5,324 bases of DNA, from positions 1 through 5,324 of the forward strand of contig DBZL01000051.1 of the NCBI GenBank assembly GCA_002311745.1, written 5' to 3'. The DNA comes from Phycisphaerales bacterium UBA1161. GTDB lineage: Bacteria; Planctomycetota; Phycisphaerae; Tepidisphaerales; Tepidisphaeraceae. This document shows, piece after piece, positions 1-5,324 of the stretch. How positions within the stretch are numbered: the first letter of the stretch is position 1; each line of letters begins with the position of its first letter. The notes below the pieces were generated by a model. It saw only the letters and a program-made list of their open reading frames with translations. It searched no databases and was not told the origin of the DNA. Position numbers and translations under genes: made by a program.

Positions 1-42
1 CCCACCATTCGTGGGGAAGCTCACGATGACCTTCCGTGTCAT
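1..42 (-). CDS. Possible start of a gene downstream of ligA, cut by the window edge
   Basis: After the ligA stop and a gap of 95 bases, an ATG at 42-40 opens a frame that reads MTRKVIVSFPTNGG before leaving the window at base 1. The basic start followed by a beta-strand-like stretch is plausible for a real N-terminus, and the orientation matches the rest of the block. Fourteen codons are too few to judge, there is no clear Shine-Dalgarno, and no family can be named. Confidence 0.2.
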   Translation of the reverse strand, partial: MTRKVIVSFPTNGG

Positions 43-137
43 CCGCGCAATCCGCGGTTCAAAAGTTCCTTGGATGAAGCCGCCAGATCAACAAGGAGGT
101 CCGATCGTCCGTTACCGTGCCGGCAGCGACGGGCTGG

Positions 138-3677
<3,540 letters not shown>

Positions 3678-3681
<4 letters not shown>

Positions 3682-5210
3682 GGCCGATCATCATTGGGAA
3701 ATCTGAAGGTCGGCGAAGGCGGCGGGCGCGCATGCGCTGTCGACGTTGGCGGTGGCGGCGGCGCCGACGGTGGCGTCGGGAGCGTCGAGGGCCGGGATCG
3801 CCACGGCCGAGCCGATCTGCGTCCAATGCGTGCCGTTGGAGCCGCAATAGGCGCATTTAGTCCCTGATAGTTTGGCTGTTTTCGTCCCAGCTTCAAGAGA
3901 GCATTCCTCACCAACAATCCGAGCGCGACGAGGAATAGGCCGCCAACGAACAATGCAGCATTTCCGCGCCAGTCCGGGCCGGGCAGCAGCACGGCCTCCG
4001 CGGGATTCTTTGGGTTGTAATAAACCCTTATCGGTGCATCCGCTGGGTGCTCGTTTGCGAAGGCACGCATCGCTCTGGCTTCACCGCTGTAAGTCTGTTG
4101 CCACAAGCTGTAGCGCTCTGAGCGGTGGGTCTCGCCCGCGACGTTATATTCATACACGAGTTTCAGTTGTGCTTCTCTCCAGGAATGTCTTGGATGCGGC
4201 GGTAAGAGCCGGTACTGCTGCGAAACAATTCTCCCCTCCACCGACGGCCACGAAGCGGAGGAGAAATAACGAGCAATGTCGATCGCGCCCCAGCCAATGA
4301 GCGCGACGCCGATGACGATCATTGCCAGGCCATAGTTCTGCAATCGTCTGGACGTGCCGGAGACGACGGATCGAAGATGTGTTTGGCCTTCACTCCGCAA
4401 TTCCCGCGAGGTCTTCTGCTGCCAGAGCGCGATCAACTCATCGGCATCAGCCTTTGCAGGATATAAAATGCCCTGGTGCTCCAAATATTCTTCCGAGACG
4501 TTCTCACCGGGATCGACGGGTTCTCGCCAGCGGATGAAGAAACCGCGATCCGTGTCCGCCAAGTGGTAAATCTGCTCCCACGGAATGGTTATGCGCGTGC
4601 CATCAATCGTCACGCGATTGAAACCCTCATCCGTCAAAAACCATTTTGTTCCGAAGCCCGACACGACAAACGCGATCAACAGAAACAAGGGCACCATTGC
4701 AACCGCCAGGATGGCCATGCGTGCCAGAATCTGCATCGGATCGTGTTGCCCGTTGACATAGAGTATGACGCCCACCGCGGGCAGCGAGACGACGAAAGCA
4801 ATTCCGCACAAGCGCATCGCTCTCCAAACCCGCGCGAAGTCTTGTCTGATTCGTCGTTGCATGGCCAGCAGTTGTGGTCGCGCTGGTCGTGCGCAGGCCA
4901 CATAACGATCAAGATAGCGACGCGGCGTCGTGTCCGCGTTCGGCCCATCTGATTGATGGGCTATGTTATCACAATAGCAATACGCGAGAAAAATATAAGT
5001 CGCGGCCAGTAATAAGAGCAGGACGACCCCAACAACTCGACTCCAGTTGTGACCGCAAATGGCGGTGATGAGACCCGAATACAGCCACAAGAGCAGAATC
5101 GCGCCACGTCTGAAACCGCGAAGCTTCGAGAACCAATGGATGAGATATCGGTGGACACGCCGTGGGAAGGAAACCGGAAGGTCGGTTTTCGATGGATTAG
5201 CTGTCGTCAC
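3678..5210 (-). CDS. Membrane protein with YcxB-like and DUF3592-like domains
   Basis: Function is unknown. From the GTG at 5210 the product is 510 residues with about six membrane segments (36-52, 58-78, 133-152, 164-184, 293-312, 415-435). Residues about 186-265 resemble the YcxB-like cytoplasmic fold (TKWFLTDEGFNRVTIDG, then TITIP-type strand ITIPWEQIYHLADTDRGFFI). Residues about 318-412 resemble DUF3592, normally between two helices: WPSVEGRIVSQQYRL, VYEYNVAGETHRSERYS and VYYNPKNPAEAVLLPGP. The open frame extends to a TTG at 5252, but the added residues are Cys/Trp/Pro-rich and look non-coding, so GTG 5210 is preferred; neither has a clear Shine-Dalgarno. The body is less GC-rich (about 50-58%) than its neighbours. 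Beyond residue 444 the frame becomes a Pro/Arg/Ser-rich tail in very GC-rich DNA, possibly the product of a frameshift (see the entry for 3691-3879). As written, its TGA overlaps the next gene's ATG. Confidence 0.88.
3691..3879 (-). other. Alternative -1 frame tail of the DUF3592-type gene, with CxxC motif
   Basis: This stretch has no start codon of its own that I could find, but in the -1 frame relative to the upstream gene it reads as 62 codons with coding character. It contains KCAYCGSNGTHWT (cysteines at 3855-3853 and 3846-3844), then an Ala/Asp/Val/Thr-rich segment, one more cysteine and LQISQ, ending in two consecutive TGA codons (3693-3691 and 3690-3688). By hand count about 47 of 56 codons from 3861 down end in G or C, against about 36 of 60 in the annotated frame. 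The annotated frame gives a low-complexity Pro/Arg/Ser tail. A one-base deletion in the A4 run (3882-3879) or the G3 run (3864-3862), or ribosomal slippage there, would join this tail to the last membrane helix. A single CxxC is half a zinc ribbon, so metal binding is not established. This frame is also the frame of the next gene. Confidence 0.5.
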
Positions 5211-5319
5211 CGGCGGCGGCCACCACCATCCGCATTGCCACAAGCAACACAATATCTAGAGCAGTTTTCGTGCCGGCGCAGCAGATCTTCCCTCTCCCGG
5301 TGTACCCAACATTTTTCAT
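5197..5319 (-). CDS. Possible 40-residue small ORF upstream of the membrane-protein gene
   Basis: An ATG at 5319, directly preceded by an in-frame TAG, opens 40 codons ending in TAA at 5199-5197. The product would have a basic N-terminus (MKNVGYTGRGKICC) and a hydrophobic segment (LDIVLLVAMRMVVAAA). It overlaps the preferred GTG start at 5210 by 14 bases, continuing the overlap pattern seen between the later genes, so it could be a leader or small membrane peptide. Only five bases upstream are available, so no ribosome binding site can be judged. An ORF this short occurs easily by chance and no family is recognised. Confidence 0.2.
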   Translation of the reverse strand: MKNVGYTGRGKICCAGTKTALDIVLLVAMRMVVAAAGDDS

Positions 5320-5324
5320 CTATG

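Noticed and set aside
43..57. Inverted repeat CCGCG-CAATC-CGCGG downstream of ligA, considered as a terminator
   Set aside because: The stem is only 5 bp and no T-tract follows on the minus strand. It also sits directly before a candidate ATG at 42, where a terminator would be unlikely.
93..100. AAGGAGGT, a perfect Shine-Dalgarno on the plus strand (on the minus strand, ACCTCCTT as at the 3' end of 16S rRNA)
   Set aside because: No start codon follows at a usable distance (the nearest GTG is 16 bases on and enters an antisense frame of ligA). The flanks do not match the 16S rRNA 3' end beyond about eight bases.
118..125. TGCCGGCA palindrome just after the ligA stop
   Set aside because: It is a perfect 8-base palindrome with no loop and no extension of the arms, so it is not a hairpin terminator; such short GC palindromes are common in GC-rich DNA.
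3740..3790. GGCGGT/GGCGGC-rich stretch, considered as a microsatellite repeat
   Set aside because: The units are irregular and do not form a true tandem array; in the -1 frame it is simply a run of Ala, Thr and Val codons.

Overview
The window is a compact block of three protein genes. All are on the minus strand and read from the right edge towards the left: a membrane protein with YcxB-like and DUF3592-like domains (about 5210 to 3678), a polytopic membrane protein of unknown function (3681 to 2149), and the NAD+-dependent DNA ligase gene ligA (2159 to 138). No RNA gene, CRISPR array, insertion sequence, prophage or integrase was seen. The base composition is GC-rich overall, with ligA stretches above 70% GC. 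The body of the first gene is nearer 50-58%.

The organism is a free-living type of bacterium with a housekeeping ligA. A planctomycete-like (PVC) origin is a guess. It rests on high GC, the absence of recognisable Shine-Dalgarno sequences before all three genes, and non-standard wording of LigA signature motifs (EPKVDG, and [15 protein letters not shown] in place of the usual NPRNAAAGSLRQLD). None of these is decisive.

Layout from the right edge: positions 5211-5324 hold at most a doubtful 40-codon ORF (5319-5197) that overlaps the start of the first gene. The three real genes then follow with no intergenic space: a 4-base ATGA overlap at 3681-3678 and an 11-base overlap at 2159-2149. This arrangement, together with the missing ribosome binding sites, suggests one transcript with translational coupling. 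Below ligA, positions 137-1 have no convincing terminator. A possible next gene begins at 42 and runs off the window.

Functionally, only ligA is certain: it seals nicks in replication and repair. The two upstream genes encode envelope proteins with no obvious link to DNA ligation, so the grouping is probably organisational. The most unusual spot is the 3' end of the DUF3592-type gene (about 3882-3678). There the composition jumps to about 76% GC, the annotated frame becomes a Pro/Arg/Ser-rich tail, and the -1 frame instead carries a CxxC motif with strongly GC-ending codons and finishes in tandem stops just before the next gene. This looks like a one-base frameshift, a programmed -1 shift, or a gene fusion scar.
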